From: Thalassomonas sp. M1454
GTDB lineage: Bacteria; Pseudomonadota; Gammaproteobacteria; Enterobacterales; Alteromonadaceae
Length of the DNA: 64,000 bases
Direction of reading: 5' to 3'
NCBI RefSeq assembly: GCF_007097525.1
Contig: NZ_VKDD01000004.1
Location: 186,001-250,000 of the forward strand
Part shown: piece by piece, positions 49,563-56,902 of the stretch
Position numbering within the stretch: the first letter of the stretch is position 1
Layout: every line of letters starts with the position of its first letter
Made by a program: the position numbers and the translations under genes
Notes under the pieces: generated by a model
What the model was told of the DNA's origin: nothing
Seen by the model: only the letters and a program-made list of their open reading frames with translations
The model's database searches: none

Positions 49563-50288
49563 CTAATCTAGCTTAATACGCTGATTAAATAACTCCAAAT
49601 AATAGTCTCTATTTGCATCAGCCACGGCTTTTTGCTCCTCTGTAAGGTTTATTTTAGGTTCGACAAATTCAGCAAAACAAGTGGAGTTTTCAACGTTTTC
49701 ATACCAATGCTCAGCCCATACACCATCACTTTCCCTTGCGCCTTTCGGCCAACTTAACATACGCTCGCTAAATTCAATGCCAAGCTCAGCGCAAAGTTTG
49801 CTGAGAATGCCCCGTGGATTTAACAGTACATCTTTGCCATCGATAATAGGAATTTGTTGTCCGCTAATCTCACATAATTGTTGATAAAGTTGGTACTGCC
49901 TAGCAATGCCAATATCAGCAGAGCACACGGTAGGCATTTTTTTTACGTAAGAGTTAACGACATGCAAGGGATCTCGAATTAAAAAGCAGTGACTTAGATC
50001 TTTGGTCCAAGTTAAATCAATATCATCAAGCATATGGTGAGTCATATGCTTTTGATAAAAAATTTCTGTTGGTGGGGTTTCAGTTAGTTGTTCAACAACA
50101 CTAGGCCACTTTATTGGTTGGCTCAATAAAATACTTTCTTGCATAGGGTGTGGAACAGTAGTGTTAGCCAAATAATAGGCATAAAAGGGCTCATCAATAA
50201 CTTGGGTATCTGATCTGTTTTCCCATGAACGCATCATTGCTGTTGATATATTGCGCGGACCAGACCACATTGCTATAGTTTTCTTCAT
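49563..50288 (-). CDS. Sulfotransferase-like protein (P-loop PAPS type)
   Basis: A 241-residue sulfotransferase-fold protein. The opening TIAMWSGPRNISTAMMRSWENR is the 5'-phosphosulfate-binding loop pattern found in a family often annotated 'branched-chain aminotransferase-like' in eukaryotes. Later LSHCFLIRDPLHVVNSYVKKM gives the 3'-phosphate-binding Arg/Ser segment. ATG 50288 is taken over GTG 50300, which would overlap the preceding gene. It follows the class IV aminotransferase tightly, so both probably act on one metabolite. The acceptor substrate is unknown. Confidence 0.78.
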   Translation of the reverse strand: MKKTIAMWSGPRNISTAMMRSWENRSDTQVIDEPFYAYYLANTTVPHPMQESILLSQPIKWPSVVEQLTETPPTEIFYQKHMTHHMLDDIDLTWTKDLSHCFLIRDPLHVVNSYVKKMPTVCSADIGIARQYQLYQQLCEISGQQIPIIDGKDVLLNPRGILSKLCAELGIEFSERMLSWPKGARESDGVWAEHWYENVENSTCFAEFVEPKINLTEEQKAVADANRDYYLELFNQRIKLD

Positions 50289-50299
50289 TACATTTCTCA

Positions 50300-51214
50300 C
50301 TATTGCTTAGCTATCATATCTAGATAGAGAGTTTGCAGACGTGAAACCATAGGTCCTTTACCTTGTGTGGCAAACTCGCCAATATCTCGCCCGTCTACAT
50401 TTTTTACCGGAGATACTCCAGCGAATGTACCGGTAACGAAGCACTCATCGGCGCCATATACTTGTGCGAGGGTAAAGTTTTTCTCACGAACAGTAATGCC
50501 CGCATCTTGGCAAAGCTTAATCACATTGGCTCGGGTAATACCTGCTAAACAATAGTCACCTGTAGAGGTCCAAACCTCGCCATCGCGGACAATAAAGAAA
50601 TGAGTTGAATTACAGGTGGCCACAAAGCCATGCGGATCTAACATTAATGCTTCGTCAGCACCTGCTTTGGTTGCTTGAATACAGCCAAAGATACAATTGA
50701 GTTTTGAGTGAGTATTAAGTTTTTGATCTTGTACATCAGGGTAGCCTCGGCGCACGTAAACGGTATAAAGATTAAGGCCATGGTGCATGGTATTTTCAGA
50801 TGGCACTTTGTATTCAGGTATGATGACTATGGTCGCGCTAGATATTGTTACTCGCGGGTCTTGATAAGGTGTTGCTTTTATCCCCCGAGTAACCATTAAC
50901 CGAATATGCACATGATCAAACATTTCATTGGCACTGCAGGTGTCTAAAATTCTTTCGATTAAATCATCCTTACTAATACCTATATCCATATCAAGAGCTT
51001 TTGCTCCTTCATATAAACGTTTCATATGCTGGTCTATAAAGGTCAGTTTTCCATGGTGTAATCTTAATCCCTCCCAAACACCATCACCAAGAATAAAGCC
51101 AGAATCGAAAACGGATACTTTTGCTTCATCGCGGTGGAATAATTCGCCATTAATATTTATTTTTATATCGGCATTACGAGGATCTGAATTAGTATGATGG
51201 CTGCCTTTGCTCAT
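50300..51214 (-). CDS. Class IV PLP aminotransferase (IlvE/DAAT-like)
   Basis: A 304-residue fold-type IV aminotransferase. The PLP lysine is Lys171 in NTHSKLNCI, preceded by VYVRRGYPDVQDQ, and the SVFDSGFILGDGVWEGLRL segment matches branched-chain and D-amino-acid transaminases. The substrate is not fixed by sequence; it need not be the housekeeping IlvE, since no ilv gene is nearby and a sulfotransferase is directly coupled. The 440-bp leader upstream carries a terminator-like hairpin (51325-51347). Confidence 0.85.
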   Translation of the reverse strand: MSKGSHHTNSDPRNADIKININGELFHRDEAKVSVFDSGFILGDGVWEGLRLHHGKLTFIDQHMKRLYEGAKALDMDIGISKDDLIERILDTCSANEMFDHVHIRLMVTRGIKATPYQDPRVTISSATIVIIPEYKVPSENTMHHGLNLYTVYVRRGYPDVQDQKLNTHSKLNCIFGCIQATKAGADEALMLDPHGFVATCNSTHFFIVRDGEVWTSTGDYCLAGITRANVIKLCQDAGITVREKNFTLAQVYGADECFVTGTFAGVSPVKNVDGRDIGEFATQGKGPMVSRLQTLYLDMIAKQ

Positions 51215-51318
51215 TTATCACCTTAAATTTATAAATATTAGATTTATTAACTTAGCGTGATTTTTGAACAATGCCAATCTATAAAATTGCGCGCAAGAAA
51301 ATTCAATATGACAGAAAG

Positions 51319-51347
51319 AAAAAAGCCACTCAAAAAATTTGAGTGGC
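51319..51347 (-). terminator. Leader hairpin with U run (candidate attenuator)
   Basis: Perfect stem GCCACTCAAA / TTTGAGTGGC (51325-51334, 51338-51347) with loop AAA; read on the minus strand it is followed by six Ts. Because it lies upstream of the class IV aminotransferase start (51214), read-through transcripts would carry it in their 5' leader, or it ends a small RNA starting near 51400. Confidence 0.65.
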
Positions 51348-51589
51348 GGTGACAGATCCGTTGGGTATGACTTCTTTGGGTCACTTGCAACATTTGGCTA
51401 GTAATTAGCTTTTTATTTTAATTATTATTATTAAGTGTATTTCTACGCCCGATAAAGAAGTTATCGAAATAAAAATCACTAGGCAATAAAACAGCAATTA
51501 AAAAATGTTCACAAAATCATTGAATATTTATTTAATTTGTTATTTAACAATGGGTTATGCTGTTTTTTCTGTGCTTGATATAGGCATAA

Positions 51590-51614
51590 AAAAAGCTTCA
51601 AAATGAAGCTTTTT
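51590..51614 (-). terminator. Terminator of the aromatic/aspartate aminotransferase
   Basis: Stem AAAAAGCTTC / GAAGCTTTTT with loop AAAAT, 40 nt past the stop of the gene at 51655, with A/T runs on both sides. Confidence 0.85.
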
Positions 51615-51654
51615 AGTGTTTACTTTATGTTATTTATTTAATTTTTAAATAAAA

Positions 51655-52842
51655 TTAAAGTACTTTCGAAATTGATTGAGCAAGATACTCGACGTTACTG
51701 TTAGCAATACCTGCAATACTCATACGACTTGAACCAACCATATAAATGCTATATTCATCTTGTAATTGTTGCACTTGCTCAGGGGTAATGCCTAAGAATG
51801 AAAACATACCTTTTTGCGAAGTAATAAAGTTAAAATCACGTTCAACGCCTTGTGCTTTTAGGTTGTCTACTAATAACTGACGATTACCATTAATGCGGTT
51901 ACGCATTTGTGCTAATTCTTCATGCCATTGCTGGCGTAATTCGTCTGATGACAAAATTGTTTCAACAATTGCCGCACCATGTGCTGGCGGCATAGAGTAA
52001 ATACAACGTACTACACTTAATAATACTGAATAAGCGATGTCGGTAGTTGCAACGTCTTTGCCAATAATAGTTGTAGCGCCGATACGTTCACGGTATAAAC
52101 CAAAGTTCTTTGAACATGAAGTACACAATACCATCTCATCAACGTTAGCTGCCATTAAACGTACGCCATAAGCATCTTCGTCTAAGCCATCACCAAAACC
52201 TTGATAAGCCATATCGATTAAAGGCGTAAAGCCATTTTCAACGGCAAGAGCTACGATTTTTTGCCATTGAACCTGATTTAAATCCATACCACTTGGGTTA
52301 TGACAACATGCGTGGAATAGCACTACGTCGTCTTTACCAACATTGCTAAGTGTTGCTAGCATTTCATCAAACTTTAATGATTTATTTTCGTAATCATAAT
52401 ATGGGTAGGTTTTAACGGTTAAACCAGCGGCTTTAAATAAACCAGTATGGTTTGCCCATGTTGGGTCACTTACCCAGATGGTTGCGCCGGGCTTACAAGA
52501 GCGTAAAAATTCAGCAGCAACACGCAATGCGCCTGTTCCACCAGGTGTTGATACGGTGCGAACTCGGTTTTGTGACAATATTTCATGCTCGCCAAAAACT
52601 AGCTTGCCCATTTCGTCGTTGTAACTAGCTGAACCGGCTGGCCCAATATAAACTTTGGTATCTTCGGTTTCTAAACGAAATTTCTCAGCGGTCTTAACAC
52701 AATCTAAAATTGCAGTGTGGCCTGCTTCATTTTTGTAAACGCCAACGCCTAAATCAATTTTATTAGGGTTTTGATCTACTCTATATTTTGCTAATAAACC
52801 TAAAATAGGATCGGCTGGAAGAGCTGATAAATTACCGAACAT
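51655..52842 (-). CDS. tyrB: Aromatic amino acid / aspartate aminotransferase
   Basis: A 395-residue fold-type I aminotransferase of the AspC/TyrB group. Start MFGNLSALPADPILGLL at 52842 matches the family and has AAAGG upstream; extra upstream codons are not homologous. The PLP lysine is Lys245 in SCSKNFGLYRERIG, the PLP-nitrogen Asp is Asp210 in LIDMAYQGFG, and HNPSGMD is intact. AspC and TyrB are hard to separate by eye, so the symbol is provisional. Stand-alone gene with its own terminator. Confidence 0.85.
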   Translation of the reverse strand: MFGNLSALPADPILGLLAKYRVDQNPNKIDLGVGVYKNEAGHTAILDCVKTAEKFRLETEDTKVYIGPAGSASYNDEMGKLVFGEHEILSQNRVRTVSTPGGTGALRVAAEFLRSCKPGATIWVSDPTWANHTGLFKAAGLTVKTYPYYDYENKSLKFDEMLATLSNVGKDDVVLFHACCHNPSGMDLNQVQWQKIVALAVENGFTPLIDMAYQGFGDGLDEDAYGVRLMAANVDEMVLCTSCSKNFGLYRERIGATTIIGKDVATTDIAYSVLLSVVRCIYSMPPAHGAAIVETILSSDELRQQWHEELAQMRNRINGNRQLLVDNLKAQGVERDFNFITSQKGMFSFLGITPEQVQQLQDEYSIYMVGSSRMSIAGIANSNVEYLAQSISKVL

Positions 52843-53046
52843 GATACCTTTTACCTTTCTATGGGGCATTCTTAAAACCATTTTTAGAATGCAGACTACT
52901 AAAGACCAAGAATATATTAGTTAGCGATGAAAATTAACCCTCTTTTAACGAAAAAAAGAATTTTCTTAGAAGTTTTTATTCTTAAACGATAGAAAGCATT
53001 ATTAACTAGACCAGAACAAGGTTTGTCTGGCCTAGGAAGATAAGGT

Positions 53047-53754
53047 TTATAGTTGTAATAAGGCTGAGATTAAACCGATCAAGCCACCAAAAACACCACC
53101 CCAAACAACGAGCCAACCAAGGTGTTTACGGATCATATCTTGAATGATTTGTTTAACAAGTTGTGGTGTTAATTCGTCAAGGCGTTTAGTGATAATACTT
53201 TCTACTTTTTCTTTAACACTACCTAATACGTCAGGTTGCTCTAATTCAGCTTTAACTAATTCATTAAAATTATCACTTTGGGTAATTTCTACAAATGAGG
53301 TTTTCATTTTAATAATGAAAGGCTCTTTAAGAGGGATCAAAGCTTCTGAGCCACCAAACATGGCTAGCATACTGCCAAACGAAGACTCTTCTATGGTGTT
53401 CACTAAAGAATTGAAGGCCGGCTCTAAATCTATTTTTTCAATAATAGGTACTAAATTTAAGTGGCTCGCAGCGCCAGAGCTGTCTGATAAAAATTTATCG
53501 ATATTTTCATCGGTAAAAAACTGGGTCATCATTAAGTCTCTGATGCCAAGTTTGAATTCTTCAAATCGAGCAGGTATTACCCCAGAACCATATAAGCCTG
53601 GAACTTTTTCAAATAGCATGTGAATGGCAATCGAGTTAGTAATAGCACCTGATACGGCAAATAAGCCAATTGAAAAAATTATTTCATTTTCTAAAAAATA
53701 ACCGCCAACTGCGGTAATTAAAGCTATAGCATTAGTAATATAACTTTTGTTCAC
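53047..53754 (-). CDS. DUF445 family membrane protein
   Basis: A 235-residue DUF445 (YjiN/YheB-type) protein with two N-terminal hydrophobic segments (IALITAVGGYFLENEIIFSIGLFAVS), the conserved GAITNSIAIHMLFEKVPGLYGSGVIPARFEEFK block, a helical cytoplasmic or periplasmic middle, and a final transmembrane helix (WLVVWGGVFGGLIGLISALL). Function in the family is unknown. It stands alone between two transcription units. Confidence 0.82.
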   Translation of the reverse strand: MNKSYITNAIALITAVGGYFLENEIIFSIGLFAVSGAITNSIAIHMLFEKVPGLYGSGVIPARFEEFKLGIRDLMMTQFFTDENIDKFLSDSSGAASHLNLVPIIEKIDLEPAFNSLVNTIEESSFGSMLAMFGGSEALIPLKEPFIIKMKTSFVEITQSDNFNELVKAELEQPDVLGSVKEKVESIITKRLDELTPQLVKQIIQDMIRKHLGWLVVWGGVFGGLIGLISALLQL

Positions 53755-53908
53755 TGAATACGCCTGTATCTAATAATGATAAAAGCATATGTTACCAATC
53801 TAGTGTTTTAATGTGCAACATTTAGTTAAGGCATCGGCTTATGAGTATATTTTTCATTGCTAGTGACTGTGTTATAACTAAATAAATCCTTATAAGTGAG
53901 TAATATTG

Positions 53909-54763
53909 ATGAAATTCCTATTTATTTTAGCTGTGGCATTCAGCTTGAGTTTTATACCTTCAGCTTCTGCACAAGAGAGTGAAAATAAGTGGCGCAGTCT
54001 CGATCTAAACAATACGGTATTACTTGAATTAGCCACGGGTTCGGTCGTGATAGAGCTTAACCCTAAATTTGCTCCAAAGCATGTTGCGCAAATCTCTAAT
54101 TTAGTTCGATCGAATGAATACGACGGACAAAGTTTTTATCGGGTAATTGATAACTTTGTGGCGCAAGGTGGAATGAATGTTGAAACAACGACAAAGCTAC
54201 CTTTACTTAAATTAGAGTCTGATTATCAGCTTTCAATGAAAGATCATTACACTGCGGTGTCAAATAAAGATATGTTTGTTGAAAATACTGCATTTCTCAA
54301 TGGCTTTGCTATTGGCTTTGAAACTAAAAGTAAAGTCAGTTGGCTATTACATTGCCCAGGCATTGTTGGTTTGTCTAGGCAGAATGAACCTGATACTGGT
54401 TCGAGTGATTTTTATATCACGATAGGCCAAGCACCAAGATATTTAGATCGAATTATGACTATTTTTGGCCGAGTAGTCTTTGGTATGGAACATGTACAAA
54501 AGCTCAATAGAACCGAAGGTATAGAAGGGGAGCTTACTGATCGTAGCAAGCATAGTAAAATTATTAAAATGCGGATGATGAAAGATATACCTGTAAGTGA
54601 CAGGATAATTATTGAAGTTGAGCGTACAGATACAGCACAATTTGAAAAAAAATTAACTGATAGGAAGTTAAGGCAACATCCATTTTTTTATAAAAAACCA
54701 CCGCAAGTACTTGATGTCTGTCAGGTTCCTGTAAGCTCTAGGCAAGTGATAACAAAGAGTTAA
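53909..54763 (+). CDS. Periplasmic cyclophilin-type peptidyl-prolyl isomerase
   Basis: A 284-residue exported cyclophilin. The signal peptide is FLFILAVAFSLSFIPSASA. The domain shows VLLELATGSVVIELNPKFAPKHVAQISNLV, SFYRVIDNFVAQGG with the catalytic Arg-Phe region, and GSSDFYITIGQAPRYLDRIMTIFGRVVFGME. It is longer than PpiA (~190 residues) because of an insertion (residues ~100-150) and a C-terminal extension with a Cys. ATG 53909 is preferred to the TTG just before it. It may assist folding of outer-membrane or periplasmic proteins. Confidence 0.85.
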   Translation: MKFLFILAVAFSLSFIPSASAQESENKWRSLDLNNTVLLELATGSVVIELNPKFAPKHVAQISNLVRSNEYDGQSFYRVIDNFVAQGGMNVETTTKLPLLKLESDYQLSMKDHYTAVSNKDMFVENTAFLNGFAIGFETKSKVSWLLHCPGIVGLSRQNEPDTGSSDFYITIGQAPRYLDRIMTIFGRVVFGMEHVQKLNRTEGIEGELTDRSKHSKIIKMRMMKDIPVSDRIIIEVERTDTAQFEKKLTDRKLRQHPFFYKKPPQVLDVCQVPVSSRQVITKS

Positions 54764-54785
54764 CATCTAGTTACGTAAATCTTAT

Positions 54786-54800
54786 TGATAATCGTTATCA
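54786..54800. promoter_or_regulatory. Fur box upstream of bfd
   Basis: TGATAATCGTTATCA, a near-perfect 7-1-7 Fur site (6-3-6 inverted repeat TGATAA/TTATCA), 44 bp before the bfd start. It predicts repression of bfd by Fe-Fur when iron is plentiful. Confidence 0.85.
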
Positions 54801-54843
54801 TTTAGATTAGTATGCGTGCAATTGAAGTTAAAGAGATGAAAAA

Positions 54844-55044
54844 ATGTTTGTTTGTATTTGCCATGCCATAACCGAAAAAGATATTGAGCAAGCGGTAGCG
54901 CAAGGTGCTGGCACGATGAAAGCATTACGCGAGCAACTTGATGTTGCTAGCCAATGTGGTAAATGCACACAATTTGCTAAAAGCATTTTAACTGAACAAA
55001 GCTTTAACTATGATTTAGCTGTAGAAGTTAAACGCGTAGCTTAA
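54844..55044 (+). CDS. bfd: Bacterioferritin-associated ferredoxin
   Basis: A 66-residue Bfd with the four cysteine ligands of its [2Fe-2S] cluster: Cys4, Cys6, Cys38 and Cys41 (FVCICHA; SQCGKC). Bfd docks on bacterioferritin and reduces the iron core through the haem so that iron can be released. The Fur box upstream fits induction under iron starvation. It is convergent with the two bfr genes, 14 nt apart from the first. Confidence 0.95.
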   Translation: MFVCICHAITEKDIEQAVAQGAGTMKALREQLDVASQCGKCTQFAKSILTEQSFNYDLAVEVKRVA

Positions 55045-55058
55045 ATTAAATCTCTTTT

Positions 55059-55523
55059 TTACATCTGAGATTGTAAGTAGTTTTCAATTCCGGTTTTTTC
55101 AATTAAATATAGTTGCGCTTCAAGCCAGTCAACTTGCTCTTCTTGATCTTCTAAAATATCTTCCAATAAGTCTCGACTAACGTAGTCACTGACATTTTCA
55201 CAATGTTTAATTGCTTGTTTAATGGTTGCTAATGATGACATTTCAAAGTCTAAGTTTGCTTGGATCATCTCACTACTGTGCTGCCCGATACGGAGTCTAC
55301 CCAAATGTTGAACATTAGGTAACCCTTCTAAAAAAAGTACTCTTTCCATGATTTTATCGGCATTTTTCATTACTTGAATAGAGCGTTTGTAATCCGCCTT
55401 GTTGAGCTGTTCTAAGCCCCAATTCTTAAACATTCGGGCATGCAAAAAGTATTGATTAATGGCGATTAACTCATTGGCCAGAACATTATTTAAATTAAGC
55501 AAAGTTTCTTTACTGGTTTTCAT
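55059..55523 (-). CDS. bfr: Bacterioferritin, haem-binding subunit type
   Basis: A 154-residue bacterioferritin. Relative to the E. coli protein, the haem ligand Met52 is kept, but ferroxidase residues are lost: Glu51 is Val, His54 is Asn, and the C-terminal His (H130) is absent, with Gln there. Glu18 and Glu94 remain. So this subunit likely binds haem and conducts electrons but does not oxidise iron itself. It follows the second bfr with an 11-nt gap and the same strand, so they should form mixed 24-mers. Confidence 0.93.
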   Translation of the reverse strand: MKTSKETLLNLNNVLANELIAINQYFLHARMFKNWGLEQLNKADYKRSIQVMKNADKIMERVLFLEGLPNVQHLGRLRIGQHSSEMIQANLDFEMSSLATIKQAIKHCENVSDYVSRDLLEDILEDQEEQVDWLEAQLYLIEKTGIENYLQSQM

Positions 55524-55534
55524 TATATTCGTCC

Positions 55535-56020
55535 TTAAGTTACTGGGCTGTCGCCCATTTGTGATTGAATATAATTTTCAATGCCAATCTTATCGATAAG
55601 ACCAAGTTGTTGTTCTAGCCAGTAAACATGATCTTCTTCGGTGTCATAAAGCAGTTTTTCTAAAATCTCACGACTTTGGTAATCTTGCTCTTGTTCACAA
55701 ATAGCGATGACTTCACGAACACATGCAACCACTTCTAACTCTAAAGTTAAATCATTGGCCATCATTTCTTTGACATCACTACCTATGATTAAATCACGGC
55801 GTTTAACTAGATTTGGTTTGCCTTCTAAAAACAGCATGCGCTTTATTAACCAATCAGCATGTTGAGTTTCTTCTTCGCGTTCGTGTTCAAGACGATCGTA
55901 GAGCTTATTTAAGCCCCAATCTTCATACATACGAGAATGGATAAAATATTGATCGATTGCAGCGAGTTCGTTGGCGAGTAAACGATTGAAACTGTCGATT
56001 ACTTTTTGACTACCTTTCAT
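55535..56020 (-). CDS. bfr: Bacterioferritin, ferroxidase subunit type
   Basis: A 161-residue bacterioferritin, first gene of the bfr pair. The dinuclear ferroxidase site is intact (Glu18, Glu51, His54, Glu94, Glu128, His131), but the haem-ligand Met52 is Thr. It complements the downstream subunit exactly, as in the alpha/beta bacterioferritins of Pseudomonas and Neisseria. It would oxidise Fe(II) for deposition in the core while the partner carries the haem. Confidence 0.93.
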   Translation of the reverse strand: MKGSQKVIDSFNRLLANELAAIDQYFIHSRMYEDWGLNKLYDRLEHEREEETQHADWLIKRMLFLEGKPNLVKRRDLIIGSDVKEMMANDLTLELEVVACVREVIAICEQEQDYQSREILEKLLYDTEEDHVYWLEQQLGLIDKIGIENYIQSQMGDSPVT

Positions 56021-56083
56021 AAAAGCTCCTAAGTAATTAAATACCTAATTAATAGTTTAGAAGCTAATATGATTTTTGAAAGG

Positions 56084-56551
56084 TTAATTACTGAGGTATT
56101 TTAAGGTTTGGTTGTTAACGCATTGGGTAAAACTTTTTTGGCGTTCACTGCGTGGTAACGAAGCTGTCGCTTGCTCCACTTTATTTAGACTAGCCTGTTG
56201 CTCAGTTTCAGGCAATGCACTTAATTGATCGATAAAACAGCCTTTAATACCAAAATTTAATGCTTTGTCTGAGGCAATATTATCATCACCTAAACAAGCC
56301 ATCAGTTTATTGGCGAGTACGTCTTTATCCATCTCAGTAATTAAGTACTCAATAGTATATTGCGTTTCTTCGGATAAATGGCAGCCATAGTAAATATCAG
56401 CGACAGCAACTTTTGGCATCAGTTGTTGATGTAATAGGGAAAACTCTTCAACCATTATATCTGGGCTTTTAGTATTAACAGGAGCTGTTGTAGTTTGAGC
56501 AAAAAGGTTTGAACAACTAATAAGGCTAAAAAATAAAATAAGTGCGCGCAT
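56084..56551 (-). CDS. Small secreted protein of unknown function
   Basis: A 155-residue protein with a signal peptide (cleavage after LFA, about residue 18). Four cysteines in the mature part suggest two disulphides (YYGCHL, LMACLG, GCFID, FTQCVN). No family is recognised. It is upstream of the bfr pair on the same strand with a 63-bp gap and is bordered by the candidate small-RNA region. Confidence 0.65.
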   Translation of the reverse strand: MRALILFFSLISCSNLFAQTTTAPVNTKSPDIMVEEFSLLHQQLMPKVAVADIYYGCHLSEETQYTIEYLITEMDKDVLANKLMACLGDDNIASDKALNFGIKGCFIDQLSALPETEQQASLNKVEQATASLPRSERQKSFTQCVNNQTLKYLSN

Positions 56552-56669
56552 AAATAAGTTTAATTTAGATAAAAAATTATAGTAGCTTAATTCAGTCTAC
56601 TAATTAAGGTATTTTCATTAATCTGCATTTAATAACTCGATATTAAGTTCATCATCATTAAATTTTAAG

Positions 56670-56748
56670 CAAAAAAAAACACCTGAAAGGTCAGGTGTTA
56701 TAAAGGGATATCTCAGGGAGAGAAAATAAATGATTAACTCATTTAATG
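56670..56748 (-). ncRNA. Candidate Fur-repressed small RNA (RyhB analogue)
   Basis: Reading the minus strand, a TATAAT at 56760-56755 overlaps a TAATGA-TTG-TCATTA palindrome. About 7 nt downstream a ~79-nt transcript would begin, run through a C/U-rich stretch (TTTTCTCTCCCTGAG near 56729-56715) and end at the hairpin 56678-56699 with nine Us. No start codon with a useful frame is inside. The C/U-rich patch is suited to pairing with Shine-Dalgarno-like GGGAG/AGGGA sites. It neighbours the bacterioferritin and bfd genes. The -35 box is poor. No sequence match to E. coli RyhB is visible, so it would be a functional analogue at most. Confidence 0.55.
56671..56699 (-). terminator. Intrinsic terminator of the candidate small RNA
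   Basis: Stem AACACCTGA / TCAGGTGTT with loop AAGG; on the minus strand it is followed by nine Us in the transcript. No protein gene on this strand lies just upstream of it, so it terminates something else. Confidence 0.85.
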
Positions 56749-56758
56749 ATTGTCATTA
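56744..56758. promoter_or_regulatory. Fur-like box over the small-RNA -10 element
   Basis: TAATGATTGTCATTA, a perfect 6-3-6 inverted repeat. Aligned to the 19-bp Fur consensus it agrees at 14 positions by eye. It overlaps the minus-strand TATAAT (56755-56760), the classic position for repression. Confidence 0.6.
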
Positions 56759-56902
56759 TAGAGATCTTAAAAACAAAAGCTGTTACCAAGGTGTAATCGT
56801 TAGTGCAAGTTTGTAGTAAATGGCTAAAAATATGATTCAATACTGGTATTTTTCTTGATCAGAACTAATAATTAATCAATAAAAACAAACACAAGGGTAA
56901 AC

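Larger units (their letters stand above)
51215..51654. other. 440-bp intergenic region with leader hairpin
   Basis: This stretch separates two leftward genes. It holds the terminator of the upstream aminotransferase (51590-51614) and, ~110 nt before the class IV aminotransferase, a second intrinsic-terminator-like hairpin followed by Us in the minus-strand sense. Between them, around 51340-51400, is a GC-richer patch with GTGAC (~51390) facing GTCAC (~51350). I see no protein-coding frame. Confidence 0.5.
56552..56902. other. 351-bp gap holding the candidate Fur-controlled RNA
   Basis: This gap lies between the secreted-protein gene and the APC permease gene. On the minus strand it contains the palindromic Fur-like site, a TATAAT, and a strong intrinsic terminator (see separate entries). 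The rest, 56760-56902, is AT-rich and should carry the permease promoter; I cannot assign it. Confidence 0.5.

Noticed and set aside
53144-53623. 159-codon frame antisense to the DUF445 gene
   Set aside because: The sense gene has clear membrane-protein signatures; the reverse frame does not.
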